NCBI GenBank assembly: GCA_964457455.1
Contig: CAYWJN010000004.1
Span: 1-60,636, forward strand
DNA: 60,636 bases
Direction: 5' to 3'
DNA from: JABMPU01 sp964457455
GTDB lineage: Bacteria > Cloacimonadota > Cloacimonadia > Cloacimonadales > TCS61
In this document: positions 49,970 through 59,019 of the stretch, in pieces
Numbering within the stretch: position 1 is the stretch's first letter
Layout: every line of letters starts with the position of its first letter
Made by a program: the position numbers and the translations under genes
The notes under the pieces: generated by a model
Seen by the model: only the letters and a program-made list of their open reading frames with translations
Databases searched by the model: none
What the model was told of the DNA's origin: nothing

Positions 49970-50704
49970 TTGAAAAAAATCAAAAAACTTCTCTCTATCT
50001 TTCATAATAAAAGTACAAATAACCTTTTATTAAAAGAATTACAAGATAAAATCAATTATCATTTTAAGGATCAAACTCTATTAATTTCAGCCTTAACTCA
50101 CACTTCGGTCAGCTCTTCAACCCAGGGAATTTCTGCATTTGAACGAATGGAATTTCTGGGAGATTCGATTTTGGGTTTAATTGTGGCGGAAGAACTTTTT
50201 GTGAAATTCCCAAAATATTCCGAAGGAGAACTTTCCAAACTTAAATCCCAAATTGTTTCCAGAAAATTTTTAACAATGAAAGCCAAACAGATCGGGTTGG
50301 GAAATTATATTCATCTAAGTTCTGAAGCAAAGGAAAGCGGAGGTCAAAATTCTTCATCGATTCTATCCGACGCAATGGAATCATTGATTTGTTCCATTTA
50401 TTTGGATGGATATATTCAACAAGCTCGCAAATTTATAACAAAATTTATTCTGAAAAACTTTGAATCTTCAATCAAATCCAGCGAATTGATCAATTATAAA
50501 AGCATTTTGCAAGAATTCACTCAATCTAAGTATCAAAATATTCCAGTTTATAAGATCATCCAGGAAAAAGGTCCGGATCATGAGAAAGTTTTTACAATCG
50601 AAGTTTATATCAATAGGAAAAAAATCGGTGTGGGTAAAGGACTCAACAAAAAAGAAGCTCAGCAAAATGCTGCCAAAGAAGCATGTTCAGTATTGAAGTT
50701 ATAA
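49970..50704 (+). CDS. rnc: ribonuclease III
   Basis: This 244-aa double-strand-specific endoribonuclease shows the catalytic signature ERMEFLGDSILGL with its acidic metal ligands, the second acidic helix ILSDAMESLICSI, and a C-terminal dsRNA-binding domain (KEAQQNAAKEA). The start is a TTG at 49970, six bases after the fabF terminator; no ATG occurs before the catalytic domain and no clear SD is visible. rnc next to acpP-fabF is a common order. Confidence 0.94.
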   Translation: MKKIKKLLSIFHNKSTNNLLLKELQDKINYHFKDQTLLISALTHTSVSSSTQGISAFERMEFLGDSILGLIVAEELFVKFPKYSEGELSKLKSQIVSRKFLTMKAKQIGLGNYIHLSSEAKESGGQNSSSILSDAMESLICSIYLDGYIQQARKFITKFILKNFESSIKSSELINYKSILQEFTQSKYQNIPVYKIIQEKGPDHEKVFTIEVYINRKKIGVGKGLNKKEAQQNAAKEACSVLKL

Positions 50705-50716
50705 TTCTCAACTATC

Positions 50717-51706
50717 ATGAAGATTCTTCCCATTTTCATTCCTCATCTTGGTTGCCCATTTAATTGCGTTTATTGCGACCAGCATCTGATAACAAAAACA
50801 ATTCAGATAAATCCAAAAGAAATAGTAAATAGAATAGAAAACTTTTGTCGGAAAAACGCAGCTTTGAAAGATAAAGAAATTGCCTTCTTTGGTGGTACTT
50901 TCACCAATCTTCCCATCGAAAAACAAAAAGAGCTTTTTGATCTGACAAAACCCTTTTTAGCTCAAATTTCCGGTATCAGAATCTCAACCCGACCGGATTT
51001 TATAGATGATAACATCCTGAAATTTTGCAAAGAAAACAATGTAAAAGTCATTGAACTTGGTATTCAAAGTTTTTTGGATGATGTCCTTACCGCAAGTAAA
51101 AGAGGATATGATTCTCAAACTGCAGTTTCAGTATGCAATTTGATTAAAAAACACAATTTCAAACTTGGGATTCAATTGATGCCCGGTCTACCGAATTCCT
51201 CTGAGAAAAGCATAAGAGAAACCGTAAAAACTACTATTCGTATTCAACCTGATTTCGTGCGGATCTATCCTACAATTGTACTAAATGAAACGGTTCTGGA
51301 AAAATGGTTTGATAATGGTAAATATCTCCCACTCACGATTGAAAAAGCAGTTGAAATCGTATCTGAAATGAAACTCGAATTTGATAAAAATAAGATAAAA
51401 ATAATTAAAATCGGTTTACATTCAGATATCGATATAAACTCCATTGTGGCAGGACCTTATCATCCTGCTTTCGGTGAACTTGTAAATTCAAATATCTTAT
51501 TAATAAAAATCATTAAAGAATATAAAAAATCATCAACTCTAATAATTTCTGCAAAAGATGTTTCGCTTTTCAAAGGTTTCGATTCCCGGATGTTATCAAA
51601 ATTAAAAGAAAATTTGAAATTGGACAAAATACCAATTATTATAAATTCGATTTTATCACAAAATAGGTTTTATTGGAGTAGAGTTTCTCCTGAAAAATTC
51701 TGGTAA
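50717..51706 (+). CDS. radical SAM protein, Elp3/HemN-like
   Basis: The 329-aa product starts with PHLGCPFNCVYCDQH, giving the C-x3-C-x2-C cluster, and has AFFGGTFTNLP and ELGIQSFLDDVL, the pattern of the Elp3/HemN/YhcC radical SAM group. No acetyltransferase domain is attached. The reaction is unknown; tRNA modification or an oxidoreductase role are both possible. It starts 12 bases after rnc and the following gene starts directly at its stop, so all three may be co-transcribed. Confidence 0.85.
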   Translation: MKILPIFIPHLGCPFNCVYCDQHLITKTIQINPKEIVNRIENFCRKNAALKDKEIAFFGGTFTNLPIEKQKELFDLTKPFLAQISGIRISTRPDFIDDNILKFCKENNVKVIELGIQSFLDDVLTASKRGYDSQTAVSVCNLIKKHNFKLGIQLMPGLPNSSEKSIRETVKTTIRIQPDFVRIYPTIVLNETVLEKWFDNGKYLPLTIEKAVEIVSEMKLEFDKNKIKIIKIGLHSDIDINSIVAGPYHPAFGELVNSNILLIKIIKEYKKSSTLIISAKDVSLFKGFDSRMLSKLKENLKLDKIPIIINSILSQNRFYWSRVSPEKFW

Positions 51707-53695
51707 ATGATGATATTATTATTTATATTTATTGCTGTAATTTTAATTATTTTATTTTATAGAAAAACTATTCCTGAAATTGGAACGGGGAAGAGATACA
51801 TTCTGATTTTTCTCAGAAGTATTTCAATTATTGCGGTTTTAATACTTCTGTTAAACCCGATCCTTTACTTTTCACAAAAGATTTCCAAGAAATCAAAAAT
51901 CATTTTCCTCTCAGATATTTCTGAAAGCATGAATCAAAAAAAAGACGAAACCAACAAAATTGCAGCTTTAAAAGAATTTAAAGAAAAAATAAGAGAGAAA
52001 CTTGTATCACAAAATTATAAAGTTTCTGAAATCGAATTTGCCAATGGAATGAACGGTATAAAATTTTCTACAAATCTTTCCAAGACGTTTGAAGATATTT
52101 CCAAAAAGCATGGTCTAACTGATATTAAAAGTATTTTCCTCTTTTCTGATGGTTGGTTCAGAGATGATAATTTGAATATTTTAAATGATATCAATATTCC
52201 TGTTTTTACATTTAATCCTGATTTTGAAATCACAGATTTTGACCTTGAAATTTCCAGCCTGAACTTCAATAAAAATGCATATAAGAATGAAATAACTCCA
52301 ATTATTGCAAATGTTTCAGCCTTGAATTTTAATCAAAAAGCAAAGGTGAATTTGGTTATAAACGGAAAAATATCTCAAACAAAAAACATAGATTTCTCAA
52401 ATGATAATTTTCAGCAAATCATCTTTGAGCAAATTTTTGAGAGAACCGGTTTGCAGCCTTTTGAGGTTGTCATCGAATCTGAGATTGAAAATGAAATAAA
52501 TCTGGCAAACAATCGCTTTCCTGCTGCAATTCAGGTTTTGGATAATCGTGCTAAAATATTGATTATTTCCGACAATTTGAATTGGGATGTGAAATTCATT
52601 TTGGATTCTATAGAGAAAAATCAACGCTGGAATTCGGATTTTCTGCTCAAAGATAAAACCTTAAAAAAGAGTAGGAAAACCACAAGCCTTTCAGAAAATA
52701 TTAAAGAAACTGTTGTTCTGATTTTAATTAATCAAGGGTTTTTGAATCTCACTCACATCGAGACAGAAATCATAAATAATTTTGTGAAAAATGGTGGAGG
52801 TCTTCTTTTATTTGGAAAACCTGTAACTTCGCTTAATGACATCCTGCCGGCAAATCATTCCGGAATAACTTCACCTTTTATATCCACATTTTATTTTACT
52901 GATGAAAGTAAGAAATTTCAAACATTTGAATATCTTAAAAATACAGACGAAATTCCACCTGTTGATTATTATTATGTTAATGCTAAAGTGCAAGCAGAAA
53001 TTTTAGCAAAAATTGATAATGATGAGCAAAGTCCTGCAATTTTATTTAATGAATTTGAAAATGGGAAAGTGCTTTATTTCAGTTTTAATAATCTTTGGAA
53101 ATGGCAGCTTCGTAATTCCGATTATTCTGATTTTATGACAAATATTATTTTATGGTTGAGTGCATCAAATACAGAACGATTCGTCTCTTTCACAGATAAA
53201 AGCAGTTACTTTGAAGGAGAAAAAATCATGATCACCTTAACTGCGTTTGATGAAAAACTGGCACCCATAAAAAACCTTACAGCAAAACTGATAATAAAAC
53301 AAAATGAGAAAAAGTTTTTTGAAGAATACCTGCTTGAAAAAGAAAATGAATATTTCGCAGAAATTGAATCTTTGGAAAAAGGAAAATATAATTACACGAT
53401 CTTTGCGGAAAAAACCGGACAACAAACTTCCGGCAATTTCCTGGTTACAGATGATAACCCTGAAGCAAGAGACAGAGGATTCAACCAGCCTTTACTTGCT
53501 TATATTTCCAAACAAACCAATGGAAAAATAATAAGCTCGGAAACTCTTTCTGATTTTACATTTCCCAAAGCAATTTCTAAAATCGAAGAGCTTAAAACCG
53601 AATTACCAATTTACCGGAAATGGTATTTAATCGCTATATTTTTAGTTTGTTTCTGTATAGAATTGTTCCTCAGAAAAAGATGGGGACTGCTTTGA
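51707..53695 (+). CDS. VWA-domain membrane protein
   Basis: The 662-aa product has two N-terminal membrane helices (LLFIFIAVILIILFY and ISIIAVLILLLNPIL), then a von Willebrand A-like domain with MIDAS start FLSDISESM (D-x-S-x-S type). A middle region GGGLLLFGKPVTSL resembles the glutamine-amidotransferase-like fold found in such Bacteroidetes-type proteins. A last helix WYLIAIFLVCFCIELFL ends the protein. It is probably an inner-membrane protein with a large periplasmic part. No MoxR ATPase is adjacent. Function unknown. Confidence 0.8.
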   Translation: MMILLFIFIAVILIILFYRKTIPEIGTGKRYILIFLRSISIIAVLILLLNPILYFSQKISKKSKIIFLSDISESMNQKKDETNKIAALKEFKEKIREKLVSQNYKVSEIEFANGMNGIKFSTNLSKTFEDISKKHGLTDIKSIFLFSDGWFRDDNLNILNDINIPVFTFNPDFEITDFDLEISSLNFNKNAYKNEITPIIANVSALNFNQKAKVNLVINGKISQTKNIDFSNDNFQQIIFEQIFERTGLQPFEVVIESEIENEINLANNRFPAAIQVLDNRAKILIISDNLNWDVKFILDSIEKNQRWNSDFLLKDKTLKKSRKTTSLSENIKETVVLILINQGFLNLTHIETEIINNFVKNGGGLLLFGKPVTSLNDILPANHSGITSPFISTFYFTDESKKFQTFEYLKNTDEIPPVDYYYVNAKVQAEILAKIDNDEQSPAILFNEFENGKVLYFSFNNLWKWQLRNSDYSDFMTNIILWLSASNTERFVSFTDKSSYFEGEKIMITLTAFDEKLAPIKNLTAKLIIKQNEKKFFEEYLLEKENEYFAEIESLEKGKYNYTIFAEKTGQQTSGNFLVTDDNPEARDRGFNQPLLAYISKQTNGKIISSETLSDFTFPKAISKIEELKTELPIYRKWYLIAIFLVCFCIELFLRKRWGLL

Positions 53696-53809
53696 GATTG
53701 AGAATTGAAAATTGAATATTGAAAATTAGAAATTAATCCTGAAGCTTGAACTATGTTGGCTAACATGACCTGCTTTGAGATTGAAATTGGGAAAATCCCA
53801 AAATACAAA

Positions 53810-53986
53810 TCAAGAAATATAGCCACCTTTTCTTTTAGAAAATTTCAATTCCCATCGATTTTTTTCAAACAACTTCTTTACATCTTCAATAATAAAATCA
53901 AAATAATCTTTACCTGATTTTTTTGCCATATCCGAAAGAATCTTTTGAGCTTTATATTTTTCTTCTAATAATTCGCTTTTATACAT
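53810..53986 (-). CDS. 58-aa small partner protein of a PIN toxin gene
   Basis: The ORF runs from the ATG at 53986 to a TGA at 53810 and is preceded by GGAGGAATA, an excellent Shine-Dalgarno. The product is charged and helical (MYKSELLEEKYKAQK...) with a basic end (KFSKRKGG). The ATG overlaps the stop of the PIN-domain remnant (TAATG). Small proteins in this position belong to PIN modules, but I do not recognise the family. The neighbouring toxin is truncated, so this may be a left-over gene. Confidence 0.65.
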   Translation of the reverse strand: MYKSELLEEKYKAQKILSDMAKKSGKDYFDFIIEDVKKLFEKNRWELKFSKRKGGYIS

Positions 53987-54174
53987 TATTCCTCCGTAAA
54001 TAATTCAAGTGGAGTAATTATCTCCGGTGTTGATAAACCCAGTCTTCCATTAATTATTTTGATATGCTTCCTTTTATTGGCATTTGCCAGATGATTACAA
54101 TTCCAGGTTAAAAGAAAATCTATTTTGTAATAAGAAGCATAAGCTAAATGCATTGCATCACCCTGAATGTCCAT
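53986..54174 (-). pseudogene. truncated PIN-domain (VapC-like) toxin
   Basis: The 62 codons match the last half of a PIN domain: GDAMHLAYASYYKIDFLLTWNCNHL contains the acidic D and the LLTWN-x-x-HLAN motif, and the end IITPLEL is typical. The frame is open upstream only to a stop at 54199, and the first half with the catalytic Asp is missing. Right upstream is the end of a HEPN gene. I infer a deletion at that junction that removed the N-terminal half. Confidence 0.7.
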
Positions 54175-54210
54175 TGGCAGCTGTAAATATAAAACAGATT
54201 ATATCTTTTC

Positions 54211-54609
54211 CTATAATTCGATATCTTTAATTTTATTGATTATCCAATCAAAGATCTTATTACTGATCTCTAAAATTTTTTTGAATTCTTCTTCAAAAAC
54301 AGGTTCATAATCTCCGGGATAACGAGTTTGAACAGCATAATCTGTAATAATTATTCCTTCTTTTACATAATCGGGAATAATAAAACCATTATCTTCTAAT
54401 ATCGATAACAGTTTACCTATTGAATGTATATGTGGAATACTTAAATCATGATATCTTAATAATCCTTTTAGAGCTTTTTCAACAGCCTGCTGACAATCAA
54501 AACACAGGTCTTCATATAAAATATCCGGATGTATATTTCTTTGATTTGCTCTTCGTAAATTACTACGTGCTCTATTAATCCATTCTTTTACTATATCATT
54601 TTTTTTCAT
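54211..54609 (-). CDS. HEPN domain protein
   Basis: In this 132-aa protein WINRARSNLRRANQ, then CFDCQQAVEKALKGLLRYH and HIHSIGKLLSIL are the standard HEPN helices, and TRYPGDYEPVFEEE is the late motif of the PF05168-type family. I took the ATG at 54609; an upstream TTG at 54633 lies deep in the previous gene. It overlaps the MNT gene by 14 bases. With it, it forms a second HEPN/MNT module of the opposite gene order to that in the fab operon. Confidence 0.85.
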   Translation of the reverse strand: MKKNDIVKEWINRARSNLRRANQRNIHPDILYEDLCFDCQQAVEKALKGLLRYHDLSIPHIHSIGKLLSILEDNGFIIPDYVKEGIIITDYAVQTRYPGDYEPVFEEEFKKILEISNKIFDWIINKIKDIEL

Positions 54610-54904
54610 AAATAATTTTTCCTGTTCTATCAATTTCAGAATAAATAAATGATGGCTCGTTTTTTAATTCATTAAAATGTTCAGGTGTATCGATTATCAG
54701 ATCAACTGCTATTTTTGTATTATATAAAAGTTTATAAATATAATGTGCCAGTTTTCGTTTATGAGTAATATTGCTTTTTAAAATACATAGATCATAGTCG
54801 CTATCTTTATCCGGATTTCCAATTTTGGAACCAAATAAAATAATCTTATCAGGATCAATATTTTGGGTAATCTTTTGAATTGCTTTGGTTATAGCTGTAT
54901 CCAT
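54596..54904 (-). CDS. MNT-domain nucleotidyltransferase
   Basis: In this 102-aa product IILFGSKIGNPDKDSDYDLC gives the nucleotidyltransferase motif GS...D-x-D. It precedes and overlaps the HEPN gene. It likely acts on its HEPN partner, as in known MNT/HEPN systems. The ATG at 54904 lies in AT-rich, repeat-containing DNA. Confidence 0.85.
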   Translation of the reverse strand: MDTAITKAIQKITQNIDPDKIILFGSKIGNPDKDSDYDLCILKSNITHKRKLAHYIYKLLYNTKIAVDLIIDTPEHFNELKNEPSFIYSEIDRTGKIIYEKK

Positions 54905-55289
54905 TGCTCTAATCCCTTTCGCTTTTCTATTTAAATTAAATTACTTATTGCATTAATTCTGTCAATTAAAATTTCCAGTGTTGGATAAATATATTTGTCT
55001 AAAATCCAAACATACTGGAAATTACATAATACAAATAACAAAATATTCACCCTGTTAAATAATGCTTTGCATTAAATCTGCGATTTATTTAACAGGGAAG
55101 GTAAATAACAATAATTCAAATACGAAATTCCAAACACATTTAGTTATTGAACATTGAGATTTGAGATTTGTTTGTAATTTGAAGATTGAGATTTGTGATT
55201 TATTTGTTATTTGAGTATTGAGATTTGGAATTTAAAGATATGCTTACGTTACGAAGAAAATTTTCGTAACGAGATGAAATCCTTTTTTA
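54905..55289. other. repeat-rich gap in the toxin-antitoxin island
   Basis: It contains a 13-bp perfect inverted repeat CCCTGTTAAATAA / TTATTTAACAGGG (55050-55062 and 55085-55097), a run of ATTGAGATTTGAG-type repeats (55140-55240) and a hairpin CGTTACGAA / TTCGTAACG (55247-55271). No gene is supported. The first element has the size of a very small palindromic insertion. Confidence 0.5.
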
Positions 55290-55601
55290 TTATATCCTGC
55301 TTTTAATCCTTCTTTTCAGAATTTGATAAAAACTTTCTCTTTTTGAGATCGATAAAATATAAATCTGTTGTTCAATTTCATTAATAATATAAGCAATCCT
55401 ATAATGGATTCTATTGAATTTGAAATGATAAGAATAAATTCCAGATAAATCTCCGATTAATTGATCACAAACTGTTATTGGATTTTCTAAAATAATTTGA
55501 AGATGTTTATTTAATATTTCTTTGATTAGTGGTTTATCTAATTTTTTGATGTCTTTCTTAACCTGGGGATGATATTTCTCCTTATACACCAAAAACCTCA
55601 T
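55290..55601 (-). CDS. RelE/ParE-family toxin
   Basis: The 103-aa product has VYKEKYHPQVKKDIKKLDK, LIGDLSGIYSYHFKFNRIHYRIAYII and ILSISKRESFY, the strand-and-helix order of RelE mRNA interferases. Its start overlaps the upstream antitoxin gene by 20 bases. Toxin activity at the ribosome is inferred from the family. Confidence 0.88.
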   Translation of the reverse strand: MRFLVYKEKYHPQVKKDIKKLDKPLIKEILNKHLQIILENPITVCDQLIGDLSGIYSYHFKFNRIHYRIAYIINEIEQQIYILSISKRESFYQILKRRIKSRI

Positions 55602-55767
55602 TTCGTGTTAAAGGTTCGACTTTCCCCGATAAAATATCATCCTTTCTTTTTAATAGATCTTTATCAGAATCGGATAACAATATTAAAAGGTCTTCGGCTT
55701 CATTCTTTTTCAGATTTAGAATTGCTTTTGCTAAATCTTGAATTGTTAAATCCATCGTTTTCTGCAT
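55582..55767 (-). CDS. antitoxin of the RelE pair
   Basis: The 61-aa protein, with ATG at 55767 or at 55755 (MDLTIQDLAKAILNL), is small and acidic, followed and overlapped by the RelE-like gene. The size and the overlap are typical of antitoxins of the addiction-module component family (PHD/RelB-like). The DNA-binding fold is not certain. Confidence 0.8.
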   Translation of the reverse strand: MQKTMDLTIQDLAKAILNLKKNEAEDLLILLSDSDKDLLKRKDDILSGKVEPLTRNEVFGV

Positions 55768-55847
55768 AAGACTACTCCTTCATCTTTATCTAAAGTCAAT
55801 ATTATTTTATATTGTAAAAAAAGCAAACTTTTTTTTTGGATAAAAAA

Positions 55848-55879
55848 AACTTCGGAAATCTTGAAAGACTTCCGAAGTT
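55848..55879 (-). terminator. intrinsic terminator after the CARDB gene
   Basis: AACTTCGGAA (55848-55857) and TTCCGAAGTT (55870-55879) form a 10-bp stem; on the minus strand it runs into eight T residues. It lies 19 bases past the stop of the 779-aa secreted protein. Confidence 0.85.
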
Positions 55880-55897
55880 TAATTTTCCCTCTTGGCA

Positions 55898-58237
55898 CTA
55901 TTTTAACAAAAGCATCTTCCGAATTTGAGAAAATGAATTTGTTTTTAACCGGTAGAAATATAAACCTGAACTGACCGGCTTATTCTGGTTATCTGTACCA
56001 TTCCATATTACCTGATGATAACCTGCATTTTTGAAATCATCGATTAAGGTTTTTACTTTTTGACCCTTTGTATTGAAAATTTCAATTTGGACATTCGAAT
56101 TTTCGTTTAAGTTGTATTCAATTGTAGTTTCTGGATTGAAGGGGTTGGGATAATTTTCAGATAATGAACAATCCGATATGTTCTGTGACAGCAGATTATC
56201 ATTCACACTGGTGGAAATAATTTCCAGTTGATTGTTCCAATAAGAATATCCACCGTTTGGACATTGTGAGTCAAAGTAGACACCTACATAATATAATCCA
56301 GGAGTTAGATCAGACACATTTGAAAGATTTTGAGTAATGTATTCCCACCCGGACTGTCCTGGACTCAGTGTGACATAATCCGAACCGACATAGTAATCTG
56401 ATTGTGAAATGTAGGTGTTTTCAGACAGGTAATACTCTATCAGCACATTGTAGGCAGGGGCAGTTCCGTTGTTTGTGATTTCTGCGTCAATGGTTAAAAC
56501 TGCATCAATTGCGCAAGGATTAGGTGAAAAACTACCTCCTGTAAGATCTAAATCGATATAACCAGGTTGGATTACCTCAAGTTGTTGATTACTAAAAAAA
56601 CCATATCCACCATTTGGACCTTGTGCGTCAAAGTAGACACCGACATAATAGAACCCAGTAGTTAGCCCAGACACATTTGAAAGATTTTCAGTAATATATT
56701 CCCATCCATACTGTCCAGGATTCAGGGTGACATAATCCGAACCTACATAGTAATCTGATTGAGATATTATTGTATTTGTAGAAAGATAATACTCTATAAG
56801 AACATTGTTGGCAGGGGCAGTTCCGTTGTTGAAGATTTCTGCATCAATAGTAAAATCTGCATCAATTGCGCAGGGATTTGGCGAAAAACTTCCTCCTGTA
56901 AGGGCTAAATCGATATTACCGACTGGGGTAACTTCAAGCTGAGTTGTCCAATACCAATAGCCGCCATAAGAACCCTGTGCGTCCATATAAACACCTACAT
57001 AATATAATCCGGGAGTTAGATCAGACACATTTGAAAGATTTTGAGTAATGTATTCCCACCCGGACTGTCCAGGACTCAGGGTGACATAATCCGAACCGAC
57101 ATAGTAATCTGATTGAGATATTATAGTATTTGTAGAAAGATAATACTCTATAAGAATATTGTTTGCAGGGGCAGTTCCGTTGTTGGTGATTTCTGCATCA
57201 ATAGATAAATCTGCATCAATTGCGCAGGGATTTGGTGAAAAACTTCCTCCTGTAAGGTCTAAATTTACATTTCCAGGTGGGACATCTTTTTCAATTAAAA
57301 TATCATCAACATAAGCCCCCATATAATTATGAATAGAACCATCGCTTATAAATTTCCACTTCACCCAAACTTGTGGTTCTCCTGTAAGATTACCTATAGT
57401 AGGTACATTTGTTAAATCAAAATTATAAGATGTCCATCCACCACTATTTCCACTAACCTGATAACCATACCAATTGTTATTATTAACAGAAGCAAACCAT
57501 TGAAGATAATCGTAATTATATTCAGAATCAAGCCAATAATGAAACAACACTTGGGCATCACTCGCATCGCTAAGATCAAAAGGACCATATTTCATATTTG
57601 CATTCATATTATCAAGATATTGACTTCCTAAGGCAGGTAAGCCTTGTGATCCTCCATCTGCACACCACGCACTCCAATTTCCATTATGCGACAAATAACT
57701 TTGATCATCCCAATATGCATCCGGACCTGATGCTGCATAGCACTGCCAAAAAGTATTAGGAAATGACCCTTCAAAGTTTTCTGCACATATTGTTTCCCAG
57801 TCTCGTGTTCCACTAATCGGATCATTCTTGCTCTTCATATTTATTTTAGTTAGATCATTATCATTTGAAGGGAGATTTTTTTTTGTTGATACTCCAATCA
57901 AATTAACTGGTACAGGAGGTGAAAATAGATTTCTGGGATTTGTCTCCGACTTAGGATTTTTTTTTATCTCATATTGCATTCTATCCAGTGATGGGTCTTT
58001 TTTCGGTTCTAATAGATGTTCCTTTCTATTCCCCTGAATTATTTCACTACAAGGTGAAATTACTTCACCCTCTGTTGCATTTCCTTGAATTATTTCATTT
58101 GTAGTCAGTGTTGTATCCTCTGGGCATGTGAAATTCTGATTTACAATCTGATGGTTCTGACCTGTAGAATCTGTTTGTCCAATACAGATTGTAAAAACGA
58201 TGACATTTATAACTAAAATCAAAACTAACTTTTTCAT
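55898..58237 (-). CDS. secreted CARDB-repeat protein with type IX-like sorting domain
   Basis: The 779-aa protein has a signal peptide (MKKLVLILVINVIVFTICIG), a jelly-roll-like domain at about residues 145-315, three CARDB-type immunoglobulin-like repeats of about 118 residues each starting LDLTGGSFSPNPCAID or LALTGGSFSPNPCAID, and a C-terminal FlgD-like sorting domain (ENYPNPFNPETTI to the end). The three repeats are nearly identical in DNA as well as protein, so they duplicated recently. A terminator follows. Probably a cell-surface adhesin or matrix protein. Confidence 0.87.
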   Translation of the reverse strand: MKKLVLILVINVIVFTICIGQTDSTGQNHQIVNQNFTCPEDTTLTTNEIIQGNATEGEVISPCSEIIQGNRKEHLLEPKKDPSLDRMQYEIKKNPKSETNPRNLFSPPVPVNLIGVSTKKNLPSNDNDLTKINMKSKNDPISGTRDWETICAENFEGSFPNTFWQCYAASGPDAYWDDQSYLSHNGNWSAWCADGGSQGLPALGSQYLDNMNANMKYGPFDLSDASDAQVLFHYWLDSEYNYDYLQWFASVNNNNWYGYQVSGNSGGWTSYNFDLTNVPTIGNLTGEPQVWVKWKFISDGSIHNYMGAYVDDILIEKDVPPGNVNLDLTGGSFSPNPCAIDADLSIDAEITNNGTAPANNILIEYYLSTNTIISQSDYYVGSDYVTLSPGQSGWEYITQNLSNVSDLTPGLYYVGVYMDAQGSYGGYWYWTTQLEVTPVGNIDLALTGGSFSPNPCAIDADFTIDAEIFNNGTAPANNVLIEYYLSTNTIISQSDYYVGSDYVTLNPGQYGWEYITENLSNVSGLTTGFYYVGVYFDAQGPNGGYGFFSNQQLEVIQPGYIDLDLTGGSFSPNPCAIDAVLTIDAEITNNGTAPAYNVLIEYYLSENTYISQSDYYVGSDYVTLSPGQSGWEYITQNLSNVSDLTPGLYYVGVYFDSQCPNGGYSYWNNQLEIISTSVNDNLLSQNISDCSLSENYPNPFNPETTIEYNLNENSNVQIEIFNTKGQKVKTLIDDFKNAGYHQVIWNGTDNQNKPVSSGLYFYRLKTNSFSQIRKMLLLK
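56230..57290 (-). repeat. three near-identical tandem units of 350-360 bp
   Basis: The segment CTCCTGTAAG and its neighbours recur at about 56534, 56894 and 57246, giving a period of 350-360 bases. These are the CARDB units of the 779-aa protein. High DNA identity suggests recent amplification and possible copy-number change. Confidence 0.75.
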
Positions 58238-58306
58238 CTTTCCCTCCTTGTTATTTGAATGTTTTATATTTCATAATTATTTAACCAAAGCTGTTTTTTT
58301 TATTGA

Positions 58307-58522
58307 TTATTCATCCTTTGTGAATCTTAATTTTGACATTTCAAAGTTTCCATTAATATCAAAAAAGTCATGAACTTTAGTAGTTCCTAATTTATCTTCT
58401 TTTAACGGTGTAGTTATATGGAATTCATTTGAATCCGGTTTGTGAGAAATGTGAATCCCATTTTTCATACCTTTTATCCCCATTCCTTTTTTTGTGAAAC
58501 TGTTAAAGAAATTTTTATCCAT
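58307..58522 (-). CDS. hypothetical protein, 71 aa
   Basis: This small soluble protein starts MDKNFFNSFTKKGMG. It has a GGAGGAAAA Shine-Dalgarno eight bases before the ATG, which supports a real gene. No family is recognised. It lies upstream of the CARDB gene on the same strand with a 69-base gap and may share its transcript. Confidence 0.6.
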   Translation of the reverse strand: MDKNFFNSFTKKGMGIKGMKNGIHISHKPDSNEFHITTPLKEDKLGTTKVHDFFDINGNFEMSKLRFTKDE

Positions 58523-58945
58523 TTTGTTTTCCTCCTTTTTTCCTTTTATTTTTTTTTTAACTCACAATTTACTATTCCTGCAAAACTTGTGCCAAAAAAG
58601 AAAATGCCCATTTTATGCAGGTTCACAGAAATTTGGGGATAATTTATTTAATTTTTGTCTCATTTCATCCACAATTTTGTGGCAGAAAATCCACAGAAAG
58701 AAAGGAAAAAGGAAAAAGGAGAAAGGAAAAATAACTTACTCTTCTGTTATATTACTCTAAGTAATTATTTAGGAATAAAGACTATTGCTTTTATTACACA
58801 ATTAATTATATTTATCTTTTGACTCCGCTCAGGATGACAAATTGGTTTTTGGAACTGAATTTGCAAAATATAATTGACAGATGAATTCGGGGAATATCAA
58901 ATAGGCTTGTAAAAATTTTAACCTTTAAATTTAGTAAAGCTTGAA
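58523..58945. other. intergenic region before the assembly gap
   Basis: It contains a purine-rich low-complexity run (58697-58730), the dispersed unit GACTCCGCTCAGGATGACA at 58821-58839 and, at 58900-58945, a 46-base segment that recurs in diverged form after the gap. No gene is supported. Confidence 0.45.
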
Positions 58946-58955
58946 NNNNNNNNNN
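58946..58955. other. assembly gap (10 N)
   Basis: Ten N's join two contigs. The real length of the missing DNA is unknown. Similar 46-47-base segments flank it (58900-58945 and 58963-59009), which may be why the assembly broke. Confidence 0.95.
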
Positions 58956-59019
58956 GATTATCAATAGGTATGTAGAAATTCTATCCTGTATATTTCATCA
59001 AAGCTTGTATTGGTGAGAA

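Noticed and set aside
55140..55240. possible CRISPR array in ATTTGAG-type repeats
   Set aside because: Units are short, irregular and without spacers of constant size; no cas genes are in the window.
58494..58760. 88-codon plus-strand ORF opposite the 71-aa gene
   Set aside because: It is low-complexity Phe/Lys-rich, antisense to an SD-led gene, and runs into a purine repeat.
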